DNA of 12,360 nucleotides from Chloroflexota bacterium (GTDB taxonomy: Bacteria; Chloroflexota; Limnocylindria; Limnocylindrales; CSP1-4), in NCBI GenBank assembly GCA_021777365.1, contig JAJYDP010000078.1, positions 1 through 12,360 of the forward strand. Reading direction: 5' to 3'. Under the pieces are notes generated by a model. It was given only the letters and a program-made list of their open reading frames with translations. It did not search any database and was not told the DNA's origin. How positions within the stretch are numbered: the stretch's first letter is position 1; every line of letters starts with the position of its first letter. Both the position numbers and the translations under genes were made by a program. Below, in pieces: positions 1 to 6,135 of this stretch.

Positions 1-122
1 CCGAAGAGCAGCACGAGCACGACGGTGATGGCAAAGGCCCAGCCCCTCGTGTTGATCCAGAGCATCGCGAGCACCAGCACCGCCAGGACGAGGATGCCCC
101 ACGCCTCGGCCGACCTTCGCAC
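1..122 (-). CDS. Small integral membrane protein, N-terminal part (runs off the left edge)
   Basis: The first 40 residues are visible; the rest lies beyond base 1. They start with a short basic, polar stretch (VRRSAEAW) and continue into a hydrophobic helix (GILVLAVLVLAMLW). After a short linker (INTRGW) a second hydrophobic stretch begins (AFAITVVLVLLF). This is a membrane hairpin, with the N-terminus probably cytoplasmic by the positive-inside rule. I chose the GTG at 122-120 because GGGGAGG at 136-130 lies 7-8 bases before it. The ATG at 128-126 in the same frame would be only 1-2 bases from that site, and would add two residues. I do not recognise the family and cannot assign a function. 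The reading is supported by clean hydrophobic periodicity and a strong ribosome binding site. Confidence 0.6.
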   Translation of the reverse strand, partial: MRRSAEAWGILVLAVLVLAMLWINTRGWAFAITVVLVLLF

Positions 123-365
123 GATCATGCCTCCCCGCTCCCGCCGCTACGGCTCCTGCGGCCACGCGCCCGCCGGCCAGCATACGTCGGTCATCCCCTG
201 GTGCTCGCCTGGCGTCGGCACCGGAACGGACGACGCCTGAGCGCGCCGAAGGGTGCCGACCGCGGACCGACCAACCCCGGGCGCACCGTCGGACCGGCCC
301 CGCGAGCCGCCGGAGCAGGAGGGTCCTTGCGGCTCGCGGTGACGACACTGCTGCTGATGAGGCCG

Positions 366-379
366 GCCACTGGCGAGAC
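366..379 (+). repeat. Fragment of the dispersed leader element
   Basis: GCCACTGGCGAGAC here is identical to the same 14 bases in three of the four full elements (873, 6541 and 9404 copies). The flanks do not match, apart from GCGCGG following immediately. No plus-strand gene follows, so this is either a decayed remnant or a chance match of GC-rich sequence. Confidence 0.35.
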
Positions 380-429
380 GCGCGGGGCAACCCGCCACCG
401 GTCGCTGCGCGTGTGAGGGGGGAGGCCCG

Positions 430-455
430 CCGAGCGAGCCTTCCCTCGTGCTCGG
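430..455 (-). terminator. Hairpin downstream of the 118-residue gene
   Basis: CCGAGC (430-435) pairs with GCTCGG (450-455), with an inner GAG/CTC pairing across the loop. It begins about 32 bp past the stop of the 488-844 gene. There is no U-rich tail, so termination is inferred from position only. Confidence 0.35.
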
Positions 456-487
456 TACGCCTGGGAACGCCGGGTCGGAGCGCCCCG

Positions 488-844
488 TCAGATCAGGTCG
501 GCGATCGCCTCTTTCCACGCGCCCATCGAGCGGGTGACCCCCGCGTCGACCACGGCGCTGACGACGCCGACGCCATCGAGACAGACGCCCGCCCGCAGGG
601 TGAGGCGCTGGAACGCCGGCGTCATGCTGAGCCGCCCCAGCTTCTCGGGATCGCCGCGCACCAGGAAGAACCCGACCAGGTCGCCGCCGTGCTGGCTCAG
701 CAGCACCTGCTCGACGCTTTCGATCTCGCCCGCCGCTTGGAGCGCGTTCCAGTAGGCGACCGCTTCCTCGAACACCTTGCCCGCCGCCGCTTCCTTGCCG
801 ACCCGCGACGAGCCCCAGCCGATGAACAATCCGAACTCGGCCAC
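488..844 (-). CDS. Conserved-type small protein, probable alpha/beta fold, 118 aa
   Basis: The protein is soluble, with no signal peptide or membrane segment. It opens with a beta strand (VAEFGLFIGW). An amphipathic helix follows around residues 18-36 (AAAGKVFEEAVAYWNALQ), then a strand pair with a conserved-looking HGGDLVGFFLVRGD (52-65) and PAFQRLTLRAG (76-86). The pattern resembles the small ferredoxin-like or dimeric alpha-beta-barrel hypothetical proteins seen in many high-GC bacteria; I cannot name a function. The GTG start is supported by GGGGG five bases upstream (850-854). An ATG 15 bases further upstream is in another frame. The gene stands alone, directly behind a minus-strand copy of the dispersed leader element (873-933) whose end is 28 bases from the start codon. 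A hairpin at 430-455 follows it. Confidence 0.8.
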   Translation of the reverse strand: MAEFGLFIGWGSSRVGKEAAAGKVFEEAVAYWNALQAAGEIESVEQVLLSQHGGDLVGFFLVRGDPEKLGRLSMTPAFQRLTLRAGVCLDGVGVVSAVVDAGVTRSMGAWKEAIADLI

Positions 845-872
845 AGTGAACCCCCATCTTGGAACCTGTCCT

Positions 873-933
873 GCGGGTCGGTCTCGCCAGTGGCTCGGCG
901 CGGTCCCGGCGGCGCGTATCTGGGCCGCGCGTC
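873..933 (-). repeat. Dispersed leader element, copy A
   Basis: Read on the minus strand, this 61-bp copy begins GACGCGCGGCCCAG and ends GACCGACCCGC. It shares four invariant blocks with the other copies: GACGCGCGG, CCGCGCCGAG, CACTGGCG and CGACCCGC. Similarity extends weakly about 20 bases further upstream (a CA-then-G-run pattern). It lies 28 bases before the GTG of the 118-residue gene, in the same orientation. The regulatory role is inferred; the repeat itself is seen directly. Confidence 0.85.
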
Positions 934-1226
934 GACGCTCCCCCGTAATGCCGGGCAAGTGTCTGGCGAACCCGACAGGAGGAGAAGTGCCGTCCGTCAC
1001 GTCGCGTCGGGGTGGCCCATCGGACCGCTCGGCTGAACCCGCCGGTCGTTCCGGGACGAGGCGCGGCAAGGACAGTCCCGCCTGGGCGAGGCTTCGGGAA
1101 TGTCACCGGAACTAGGACCCTGTCCAAACCGTCGTTGTGGGCAAGGAGAGAGGCCCCGTTCGAGGAAACGGCGGCGCCTCAGGTGTGGGGCGTGGACAGT
1201 CCGCAGGCCCTCACGCGCATCCCGCG
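934..1226. other. Intergenic region upstream of copy A
   Basis: This stretch probably contains the promoter of the 118-residue gene on the minus strand. A possible plus-strand peptide of 42 residues (987-1115) has AGGAGGAG before a GTG, but its composition is Arg/Ser/Pro/Gly-rich and unconvincing. I see no other gene or clear site. Confidence 0.4.
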
Positions 1227-1721
1227 CTAGTTCCCGTCACGGACCCAGGAGCCGAGGACCCAATGATGTCCCTGTGCCCTGTCGGTGCCGATGGCCGCGT
1301 GATGGCTCCGGGAGGTCACACTGATGTCCTCGGCTGTCGGCGGGCGCTCGCGGGTGGGGACAACCGGAGCGGTATCGCCGGGGTCGCCACGCTCTCCCGC
1401 GCGGTAGTCGAGCCAGGCCTGGCGTACCTGAGCCGGGGTGCAGCAGAGCTGCTCCGGCTCTCCGGCCCGGTAGTCGAGCCACGCTCGGGACACGTGAGCG
1501 GGGGTCGTGGCCGATATCCCGAGGCCACGCCGTGTCCCTCTCGGCGAGGCCACCTCGCTCGTGTCCTCACCCACCGCGGCGTCCGTCGCCGGCCACCCCA
1601 GAGCGTTGGATGTCAAGCCGCACAGGACGAGCGCGATGCCGCCGACGATGACGCCGAGCGCGCGAAGACGCTGGGTGCCGTCCCCGACCCTGCAGACGCG
1701 GACCTCGTCCCTCTCCTCCAT
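1227..1721 (-). CDS. Membrane-anchored or exported protein with two WLDYRAGE repeats, 164 aa
   Basis: After a basic stretch, residues 22-42 form one hydrophobic segment (LGVIVGGIALVLCGL), a signal peptide or N-terminal anchor, so the remainder should lie outside the cytoplasm. Residues 73-88 and 95-110 are near-identical units of pattern TPAxVxxAWLDYRAGE, with a 22-residue period. The DNA of the two units (1458-1505 and 1392-1439) has diverged while the peptide is kept, which supports real coding. A Cys pair (C93-C94) sits between the units; His pairs lie at 140-141 and 152-153. The tail is Pro/Thr/Ser-rich. No family is recognised. The ATG start is uncertain, because no ribosome binding site precedes it and GGAGGAG lies just inside the frame. 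A CsoR-like palindrome sits 164 bp upstream. Confidence 0.55.
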   Translation of the reverse strand: MEERDEVRVCRVGDGTQRLRALGVIVGGIALVLCGLTSNALGWPATDAAVGEDTSEVASPRGTRRGLGISATTPAHVSRAWLDYRAGEPEQLCCTPAQVRQAWLDYRAGERGDPGDTAPVVPTRERPPTAEDISVTSRSHHAAIGTDRAQGHHWVLGSWVRDGN

Positions 1722-1884
1722 TGCGCGTCAGGCCTTCGTGTGTCACGGTGCCAGCGCGTCGATCCCATTCCCAGTGCCGTTGGTCGCCAAGCCACGACGC
1801 GGCACGTCAACGGTGCCGACCATCGTGAAGATGGCTGTGGCGGCAGTCGGCGATCGCGCCCCGGTGGTTCGCGTGTTGATACTG

Positions 1885-1901
1885 ATACTCCCCGGGGGTA
1901 T
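1885..1901. promoter_or_regulatory. CsoR/RcnR-like palindrome
   Basis: ATACTCCCCGGGGGTAT is a near-perfect dyad: a C-run and G-run flanked by ATAC and GTAT. This is the layout known for operators of the CsoR/RcnR copper- and metal-sensing repressors. It lies at the 3' side of the cupredoxin/CcdA block and upstream of the minus-strand WLDYRAGE gene. On the minus strand it is followed by a tandem AGTATC. No CsoR gene is in the window, so the assignment rests on motif shape. Confidence 0.4.
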
Positions 1902-1938
1902 TGTCCCACGCGGATCCACTGTATGAGAACTCATCCGG

Positions 1939-2868
1939 TCAGGTCCCCAGCGAGACCAGCAGCCCGAGGCTCATCGCCACCACGCCGAGCGCAAGGACGG
2001 TCTTCACGACCGCGCCGTTCTGCCGGTTCCAGCGCCCGAGCGCGCCCAGCGCGCGCCGGTTCGACATGGCGAGCAGGAAGCCGAGCAGCGGCACGATGAA
2101 GGCAATGTTGTAGAGCACGAGGAGCGCCAGCCCGACGGGGCCACCGCCGGACGCATGCAGCACCGCGATCACGTCGAGGTAGATGGCACCCGAGCAGGGC
2201 ACCGTGCAGATGCCGACCAGCACGCCCGCCAGGAGCATGCCCGCCAGGCCGCCGCGCGCCATCGCCTTGTTCATCCAGCCGTGGGTGCCCGACGGCGCCG
2301 CCATCGTGGGCCCCAAACCCGGGAGGAACACGTCCTTCAGCATCCAGATCGCCATCACGAGCGCGAGCACCGCGGCCACGCGGGCGACGAGGTGGTCCTG
2401 GCCCAGCCAAGCGAGGAACCCGATGAGCCCGAGGCCGATCAGGAAGTAGGTGACGACCACCGCGCCGACGTAGAGCGAGCCCGCGCCGAGCAGTGTTCGG
2501 CGGGCGGAGGCGGTCGGCGTGCCATCCGCGGTCACCGCGTTCACCAGCGTCAGCGTGTAGGTCGCGAACAGCACCAGCAGCGCGAAGGCACAGGGGTTGA
2601 ACCCGTCGGCCACCCCCGAGGCGATCACCACCGGCGCGGTCAGGCCCCCGAAGCGCGCGGTCTCGAACGGGACGAGGGCGACCGTCGCGAGCGAGAGCAG
2701 AGCCGCCACGCCGAGCCCGGCGAAGAGGACGAGCGCGGTGCGCGGCAGGCCAGTGCCGGCGATGAGGGTCACCCAGGGTCGGGCCGGGTCGGCACCGGCC
2801 GCTGGGACCCCGTCGGAGCGCGGGCGAGTGTCGCATGGGCTCGCCTGCGGGTCATGGCAGTGGGCCAT
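1939..2868 (-). CDS. CcdA/DsbD-type cytochrome c biogenesis transmembrane protein, 309 aa
   Basis: This is a polytopic membrane protein of the CcdA/DsbD-beta/ScsB family, which moves reducing equivalents (or, in relatives, metal ions) from the cytoplasm to the cell exterior. The family's redox cysteines are visible as the first-helix GFNPCAF (C93) and the later GICTVPCSGAIYLD (C221, C225). About seven or eight helices cover residues 40-309. Unusually, a roughly 40-residue cytoplasmic-looking extension begins MAHCHDPQASPC, rich in Cys and His and possibly metal-binding. The chosen ATG lies four bases after the stop of the cupredoxin gene, so the two are probably translationally coupled; no strong ribosome binding site is seen. 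It is the last gene of a cluster behind a two-component system. Its likely task is keeping the cupredoxin's cysteines reduced or supplying thiols for copper delivery (inference). Confidence 0.85.
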   Translation of the reverse strand: MAHCHDPQASPCDTRPRSDGVPAAGADPARPWVTLIAGTGLPRTALVLFAGLGVAALLSLATVALVPFETARFGGLTAPVVIASGVADGFNPCAFALLVLFATYTLTLVNAVTADGTPTASARRTLLGAGSLYVGAVVVTYFLIGLGLIGFLAWLGQDHLVARVAAVLALVMAIWMLKDVFLPGLGPTMAAPSGTHGWMNKAMARGGLAGMLLAGVLVGICTVPCSGAIYLDVIAVLHASGGGPVGLALLVLYNIAFIVPLLGFLLAMSNRRALGALGRWNRQNGAVVKTVLALGVVAMSLGLLVSLGT

Positions 2869-2872
2869 CGCG

Positions 2873-3382
2873 TCAGGCCGCCACGTGCAGGGTGCCGTGC
2901 ATGTCGGGCGAGGCCTTGCCGCCGCAGCACGAATCGCACCAGAAGTCGTAGTCGCCGGGCGTGGCCGGCGCGGTGAGCGTGATCGTCTCGCGCGATTCGG
3001 CGGGCAGCGCGTAGTGGACGTGGAGCGCATCCGAGACGAGGGTGTGGACGCCACCCTGCAGGTGCATCGCGGCGTCGGTGTTCCACCAGTCGAGGGTCAC
3101 CGTCTGTCCGGGCTTCGCGTCGATGGTCCGCGGGTCGAAGCCCGCCATGCTGATGCGGACCGGGATGGCACCGGCGACGTGCGTCTGCCCGCGCTGACCG
3201 AGGAACACAGACCCTGCGAGATAGGTCCCGGCGCCCAGGACGAGGACCGCGACCACGGCGAATGCGGCGATGCGGGGCAGGAGTTCGCGCCGACGCCGCC
3301 GGGCGTCCTCGTGCTGGCGCTCGTCGTCCTGCGGCTCGGTGAGCCCCCGCTCCTGGGCGCGGCGGGCCGAACGGGTGGTCAT
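2873..3382 (-). CDS. Membrane-anchored cupredoxin with a CuA-like Cys cluster, 169 aa
   Basis: An Arg-rich cytoplasmic N-terminus is followed by one helix (residues 38-61), then a cupredoxin beta-sandwich outside the membrane. The metal loop is FWCDSCCGGKASPDMHG: C149, C152, C153, M161 and H162. Further His residues at 113, 121 and 123 lie in the strand region where a copper ligand is expected. C149-x3-C153 echoes the binuclear CuA loop of oxidase subunit II and nitrous-oxide reductase, but the usual His and Met spacing differs. The protein is therefore CuA-like rather than clearly CuA. The ATG is preceded by AAGGAT at good spacing. It follows the Met-rich exported protein by 49 bp and is followed directly by the CcdA-like gene, suggesting joint work in copper binding, delivery or thiol redox outside the membrane. 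Confidence 0.85.
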   Translation of the reverse strand: MTTRSARRAQERGLTEPQDDERQHEDARRRRRELLPRIAAFAVVAVLVLGAGTYLAGSVFLGQRGQTHVAGAIPVRISMAGFDPRTIDAKPGQTVTLDWWNTDAAMHLQGGVHTLVSDALHVHYALPAESRETITLTAPATPGDYDFWCDSCCGGKASPDMHGTLHVAA

Positions 3383-3431
3383 GGCTGATCCTTTGGGCTG
3401 CGGGGACGGGTGCCGGCGACAGGCGCGGGGT

Positions 3432-3779
3432 TCACCGGGTCGACGGGGCGGGCGCGGCCTCCCCCGACGCCCACGCGTGCATCGCGTCGTGCGCCTCGTC
3501 GCAGGCCTCGAGCACGGCCGCGCGCTGGGACGCATCGAGCGACCCCATCATCCCCGGGCCGAAGCTGGCCGCGGGCGCGACGTTCGACGCCCAGCCGCCC
3601 ATCATGCCGGCGCCCCAGGCGCCCAGGCCGCCCATCATCTGACTCCACGGCGTGGCCGTGCCTCCGGCGTTGCCGCCGGACGGTGCGGGGCTCGCGGCGA
3701 GGGCCGATCCGGCCGCGCCAACGGCGATCCCGAGGGCCAGGCCCGCGCCCAGCAGCAATCCCCCTCGTGTGGGTGTCAT
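3432..3779 (-). CDS. Exported Met-rich small protein, 115 aa
   Basis: A clear signal peptide covers residues 1-29 (hydrophobic GGLLLGAGLALGIAVGAAG, then ALAAS). The mature part is low in complexity with three Met-Met pairs in Gly-rich settings: QMMGG (48-49), GMMGG (59-60) and GMMGS (77-78). A short helical end follows, carrying C93, H97 and H101 (EACDEAHDAMHAW). Met-rich and His-rich exported proteins often bind Cu(I), and the cupredoxin gene comes next, so copper handling is a reasonable inference. I do not recognise a named family. The ATG overlaps the stop of the SHOCT gene by four bases (ATGA). AAGGAG 8-9 bases upstream supports the start. Confidence 0.8.
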   Translation of the reverse strand: MTPTRGGLLLGAGLALGIAVGAAGSALAASPAPSGGNAGGTATPWSQMMGGLGAWGAGMMGGWASNVAPAASFGPGMMGSLDASQRAAVLEACDEAHDAMHAWASGEAAPAPSTR

Positions 3780-4006
3780 GGTCGTGTCTCCTTGTCTGTT
3801 CGCAGGACCTGTCGTGCCTGCTCGAACTCGGCTTGCGTGATGTCTCCGTGAGCGTAACGGGCGCGCAGGATCGCGTCGGGGTCCTCGGCCCGGGCGGAGC
3901 GCTCGGCCCCCCGCACAAGCAGCCAGACCATTACGAGCAGCGCGACGATCCACACGCCCATCCAGAGCCAGGCCCCCAGGGTCATGTCGCCCCACGCGGT
4001 CATCAT
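3776..4006 (-). CDS. SHOCT-domain small membrane protein, 76 aa
   Basis: One transmembrane helix (residues 11-32, WLWMGVWIVALLVMVWLL) is followed by a basic linker. A SHOCT domain ends the protein (42-70: DPDAILRARYAHGDITQAEFEQARQVL), with the family's D/P-LRARYARGEI-EYE pattern. SHOCT domains are short C-terminal oligomerisation-type modules and have no enzymatic role. The ATG at 4006 is preceded by GGAGG at good spacing; the next codon is also ATG. It is the first gene of the envelope set (SHOCT, Met-rich, cupredoxin, CcdA-like), 107 bp downstream of the kinase gene. The putative response-regulator array lies in that gap. Small SHOCT membrane proteins commonly sit in metal-efflux and copper loci, which fits the setting. 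Confidence 0.85.
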   Translation of the reverse strand: MMTAWGDMTLGAWLWMGVWIVALLVMVWLLVRGAERSARAEDPDAILRARYAHGDITQAEFEQARQVLRTDKETRP

Positions 4007-4052
4007 CGACGTGCCTCCGGTCTTCGCCGCTCAGCGTTGAGTGGCACCTCCG

Positions 4053-4058
4053 AGGCTA
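4053..4058 (-). promoter_or_regulatory. Possible -10 box of the SHOCT/cupredoxin operon
   Basis: On the minus strand TAGCCT matches the TANNNT form common in high-GC bacteria and lies 47 bp before the SHOCT start. The nearest CCTGA half-site (4070-4074) would fall in or next to the -35 zone, as for an activator-dependent promoter. It is a short motif, so confidence is low. Confidence 0.3.
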
Positions 4059-4069
4059 TGCGCGTGGGG

Positions 4070-4118
4070 TCAGGAGTCCATGCAGGCCGGGTCAGGCCTT
4101 CGTCAAGATCCGCTCAAG
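4070..4118 (-). promoter_or_regulatory. Array of 11-bp-spaced half-sites, likely OmpR-type response-regulator binding region
   Basis: On the minus strand CTTGA occurs at 4118-4114 and 4107-4103. CCTGA occurs at 4096-4092 and again at 4074-4070. The first three steps are exactly 11 bp and the last is 22 bp, with a degenerate CTGCA at 4085-4081 filling the gap. OmpR/PhoB-family regulators are known to bind head-to-tail repeats with one helical turn between half-sites. The array runs from the stop codon of the kinase into the promoter region of the SHOCT operon. Its most likely ligand is the response regulator encoded at 5208-5912. Confidence 0.55.
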
Positions 4119-5208
4119 CGCCGGGCAGCTCCACCGCGAACGTGGCGCCCCGACCTGGGCCGTCCGACTCGGCCCACACGCGCCCGTCCATCGCCACGGC
4201 CAGGGCGCGCGTGATGGCCAGGCCGATGCCGGAGCCGCCGAGGGCCCGGGAGCGCGAGGGATCGACGCGGTAGAAGCGCTCGAAGACCGACGCGCGTTGC
4301 GCCGGTGTCAGACCCGGCCCCTGGTCGCGCACCGCCAGCACGACGCCGCGCATCGAGCGGGTGGCGCTCACCCGGACCGCGGTCCCCTCGGGCGTGTAGC
4401 GCAGGGCGTTGGAGAGGTAGTTGTCGAGGATCTCTGCCACGCGCCCGCGGTCGGCGCGCACGAGGAGGCCGTCGGGCACCTCGAGATCGAGCGCGAGGCC
4501 GCGCGCGGACGCCTGCGGGCCGAAGCGGGCCACGACCTCGCGGGCGAGGGGCGCGGCATCGAACGCCTCGATCGAGAGTGGCAGCTGACGCGACTCGGCG
4601 CCCCACAGCTCCTGCAGATCGTTGACGAGGCGGGTCAGGCGGGCCGTCTCCCCGCGCAGCAGGCGCCAGGTCTCGGGACCCGCCGCCACGACGCCGTCCT
4701 CGAGCCCCTCGAGGTAGCCATCGACGGTGGTGAGCGGGGTGCGCAGCTCGTGGGCCACGTCGCCCACGAGCTCGAGGCGGCGTCGCTCGGTCGCCTCGAG
4801 CGAGCCCGCCATCGCGTTGAAGGAGGTGCCGAGCTCGGCGATCTCGTCGGTCCCGGCAGCAGGGACGCGCTCGGCGTAGTGGCCGCGGGCGATGCGTCCC
4901 GCTGCCGCCGCCAGGCGCGCGACGGGCCGCGCGATGGCCGAGGAGAGCGCGAGGCTGACGACGATCGACGCCACGACCGCGATCAGCCCGGCCGCGAGGA
5001 GCGCGTTGCGGACCGCGTCGTCGAAGGCCGCCTTGGTCGCCGCGTCCATGGCGGCGCCCATCATGTCGCCCGCGGGGTGGCCCATCGCCTGGGCGAAGTA
5101 GCCGGGCCCGACCAGGCTGACCGCGACGACCACGGTCCCGAGCACCGCGCCGGCGACGACGAGGTTGGCGACGAGGAGCCGGCCCCGCAATCCACCCGGC
5201 AGGCGCAT
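4114..5208 (-). CDS. Sensor histidine kinase (HAMP, HisKA, HATPase_c), 364 aa
   Basis: This is a membrane sensor kinase that should autophosphorylate and pass phosphate to the response regulator encoded just before it. Two helices (residues 11-33 and 69-91) flank a short extracytoplasmic loop of about 35 residues containing GHPAGDMMGAAMDA. That loop is small and Met-rich with one His, possibly a metal-sensing site (inference). HAMP follows (about 92-145), then HisKA with VAHELRTPL (H153), the N box with DNYLSNALRYTP (N267), the G1 box DQGPG (295-299) and the G2 box GGSGIGL (324-330). All catalytic motifs are intact. The start ATG overlaps the regulator stop in TGATG, so the pair is co-translated. 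The stop codon sits inside the putative regulator-binding array that precedes the SHOCT operon. Confidence 0.95.
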   Translation of the reverse strand: MRLPGGLRGRLLVANLVVAGAVLGTVVVAVSLVGPGYFAQAMGHPAGDMMGAAMDAATKAAFDDAVRNALLAAGLIAVVASIVVSLALSSAIARPVARLAAAAGRIARGHYAERVPAAGTDEIAELGTSFNAMAGSLEATERRRLELVGDVAHELRTPLTTVDGYLEGLEDGVVAAGPETWRLLRGETARLTRLVNDLQELWGAESRQLPLSIEAFDAAPLAREVVARFGPQASARGLALDLEVPDGLLVRADRGRVAEILDNYLSNALRYTPEGTAVRVSATRSMRGVVLAVRDQGPGLTPAQRASVFERFYRVDPSRSRALGGSGIGLAITRALAVAMDGRVWAESDGPGRGATFAVELPGA

Positions 5209-5912
5209 CAGCGCGTCACCAGCCGGTACCCCACGCCGCGGATCGTCTCCACGAACCGGGGGTGTTCCGGGTCGTCGCCGAGCTTGCGGCGCAGGTTGGC
5301 CACGTGGACATCGACGAGGTGGTCGTCGCCCACGAAGTCGGTGCCCCAGATCCGATCGAGCAGGGCCGCGCGCCCCAGGACGACACCCGGGTCCCGGACG
5401 AGCGCGGCCAGGATCCCGAACTCGGTGGCCGTCAGCTCCATCGGTGCACCGTCGACGCGCACCTCGTGGCGGCCCTCGTCCAGCACGAGTGCCGCCGGAG
5501 GAGCGGCAGCCGCCATCGTAGTCCTCGGCCGGCGCAGCAGCGCCTTGACCCGTGCCACCAGCTCGCGCGGGCTGAAGGGCTTGACGAGGTAGTCGTCCGC
5601 GCCCACGGAGAGCCCGACGACCCGGTCGATCTCCTCGCCCCGTGCCGTGAGCATCAGCACGTAGGCATCGGAGAACGTCCGCAGCTGCCGGCACACCTCG
5701 ATACCGTCGAGACCGGGCAGCATGACGTCCAGCACGAGCACGTCGGGCGAGGAGGTGCGGGCGAGCTCGAGCCCTCCCAGCCCGTCCGGCGCGGAGAGCA
5801 CCTCGTATCCATCGCGCTCGAGGTATCCGCGCACGAGCTCCACGATGGGCGGCTCGTCGTCCACGACGAGGATGCGCGGTGCGCGCAAGGTCGCGGCCGA
5901 GTTCAGCTGCAT
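5208..5912 (-). CDS. OmpR/PhoB-family response regulator, 234 aa
   Basis: The receiver domain covers residues 12-125, with acidic D18/D19, phospho-acceptor D62 (VLVLDVMLPGLDG), T89 and K111 (YLVKPFSPREL). After an Ala/Pro-rich linker (133-142) comes a C-terminal winged helix. It carries LTATEFGILAALVRDPG, a recognition-helix region (DDHLVDVHVANLRRKLG) and the closing wing (IRGVGYRLV). All key residues are present. I chose the ATG at 5912 because the receiver fold begins about 12 residues later; no clear ribosome binding site precedes it, so a leaderless message is possible. It forms an operon with the kinase. The likely target is the half-site array at 4070-4118 before the SHOCT/cupredoxin/CcdA-like genes. 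Confidence 0.95.
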   Translation of the reverse strand: MQLNSAATLRAPRILVVDDEPPIVELVRGYLERDGYEVLSAPDGLGGLELARTSSPDVLVLDVMLPGLDGIEVCRQLRTFSDAYVLMLTARGEEIDRVVGLSVGADDYLVKPFSPRELVARVKALLRRPRTTMAAAAPPAALVLDEGRHEVRVDGAPMELTATEFGILAALVRDPGVVLGRAALLDRIWGTDFVGDDHLVDVHVANLRRKLGDDPEHPRFVETIRGVGYRLVTR

Positions 5913-6135
5913 GGGGACATGGTGGACGAGTGTGGCGGATCTGCAGGTGCTCAGTGCCCAGGGCTGCCGGTGACGCGTGCGGGTAAGCCCCCAACGTGAT
6001 AACCGCCGAACCATCGCGCGCGAGCCGGTTGCGTCGGCGGTCTCCCCGGGACCGAGTTCCACGCGATGGCTCCGAGCTCGGACCAGCCGTCAGCAGCGAC
6101 ATAGTGAAACAGCCTGAAGTGATAGCCGTCACGTG

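Larger units (their letters stand above)
129..487. other. Intergenic region with a repeat fragment and a hairpin
   Basis: I see no convincing gene in this stretch. It holds the upstream region of the minus-strand membrane gene, a 14-bp fragment of the dispersed leader element (366-379) and a hairpin (430-455) suited to end transcription of the 118-residue gene. Open frames crossing it have Arg/Pro/Gly-rich translations typical of high-GC noncoding sequence. Confidence 0.5.

Noticed and set aside
987..1115. Plus-strand 42-residue peptide with AGGAGGAG before a GTG
   Set aside because: The ribosome site is good, but the composition is Ser/Arg/Pro-biased with no hydrophobic core and no neighbour context. 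It could be real but cannot be supported.
147..1127. Long minus-strand open frame spanning the repeat and the 118-residue gene
   Set aside because: Its translation is Arg/Gly/Pro-rich, it runs through the noncoding leader element, and it lies out of frame over a better-supported gene with a good ribosome binding site.
1743..1934. 63-residue minus-strand open frame between the CcdA-like and WLDYRAGE genes
   Set aside because: It has no ribosome binding site, low-complexity composition, and covers the CsoR-like palindrome.
2155..2976. Long plus-strand open frame opposite the CcdA-like gene
   Set aside because: It is rich in His, Arg, Glu and Gln, the typical antisense shadow of a hydrophobic high-GC gene.
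4297..5592. 431-residue plus-strand open frame opposite the kinase and regulator
   Set aside because: It is an antisense shadow; both strands cannot sensibly code here, and the minus-strand proteins have complete catalytic motifs.
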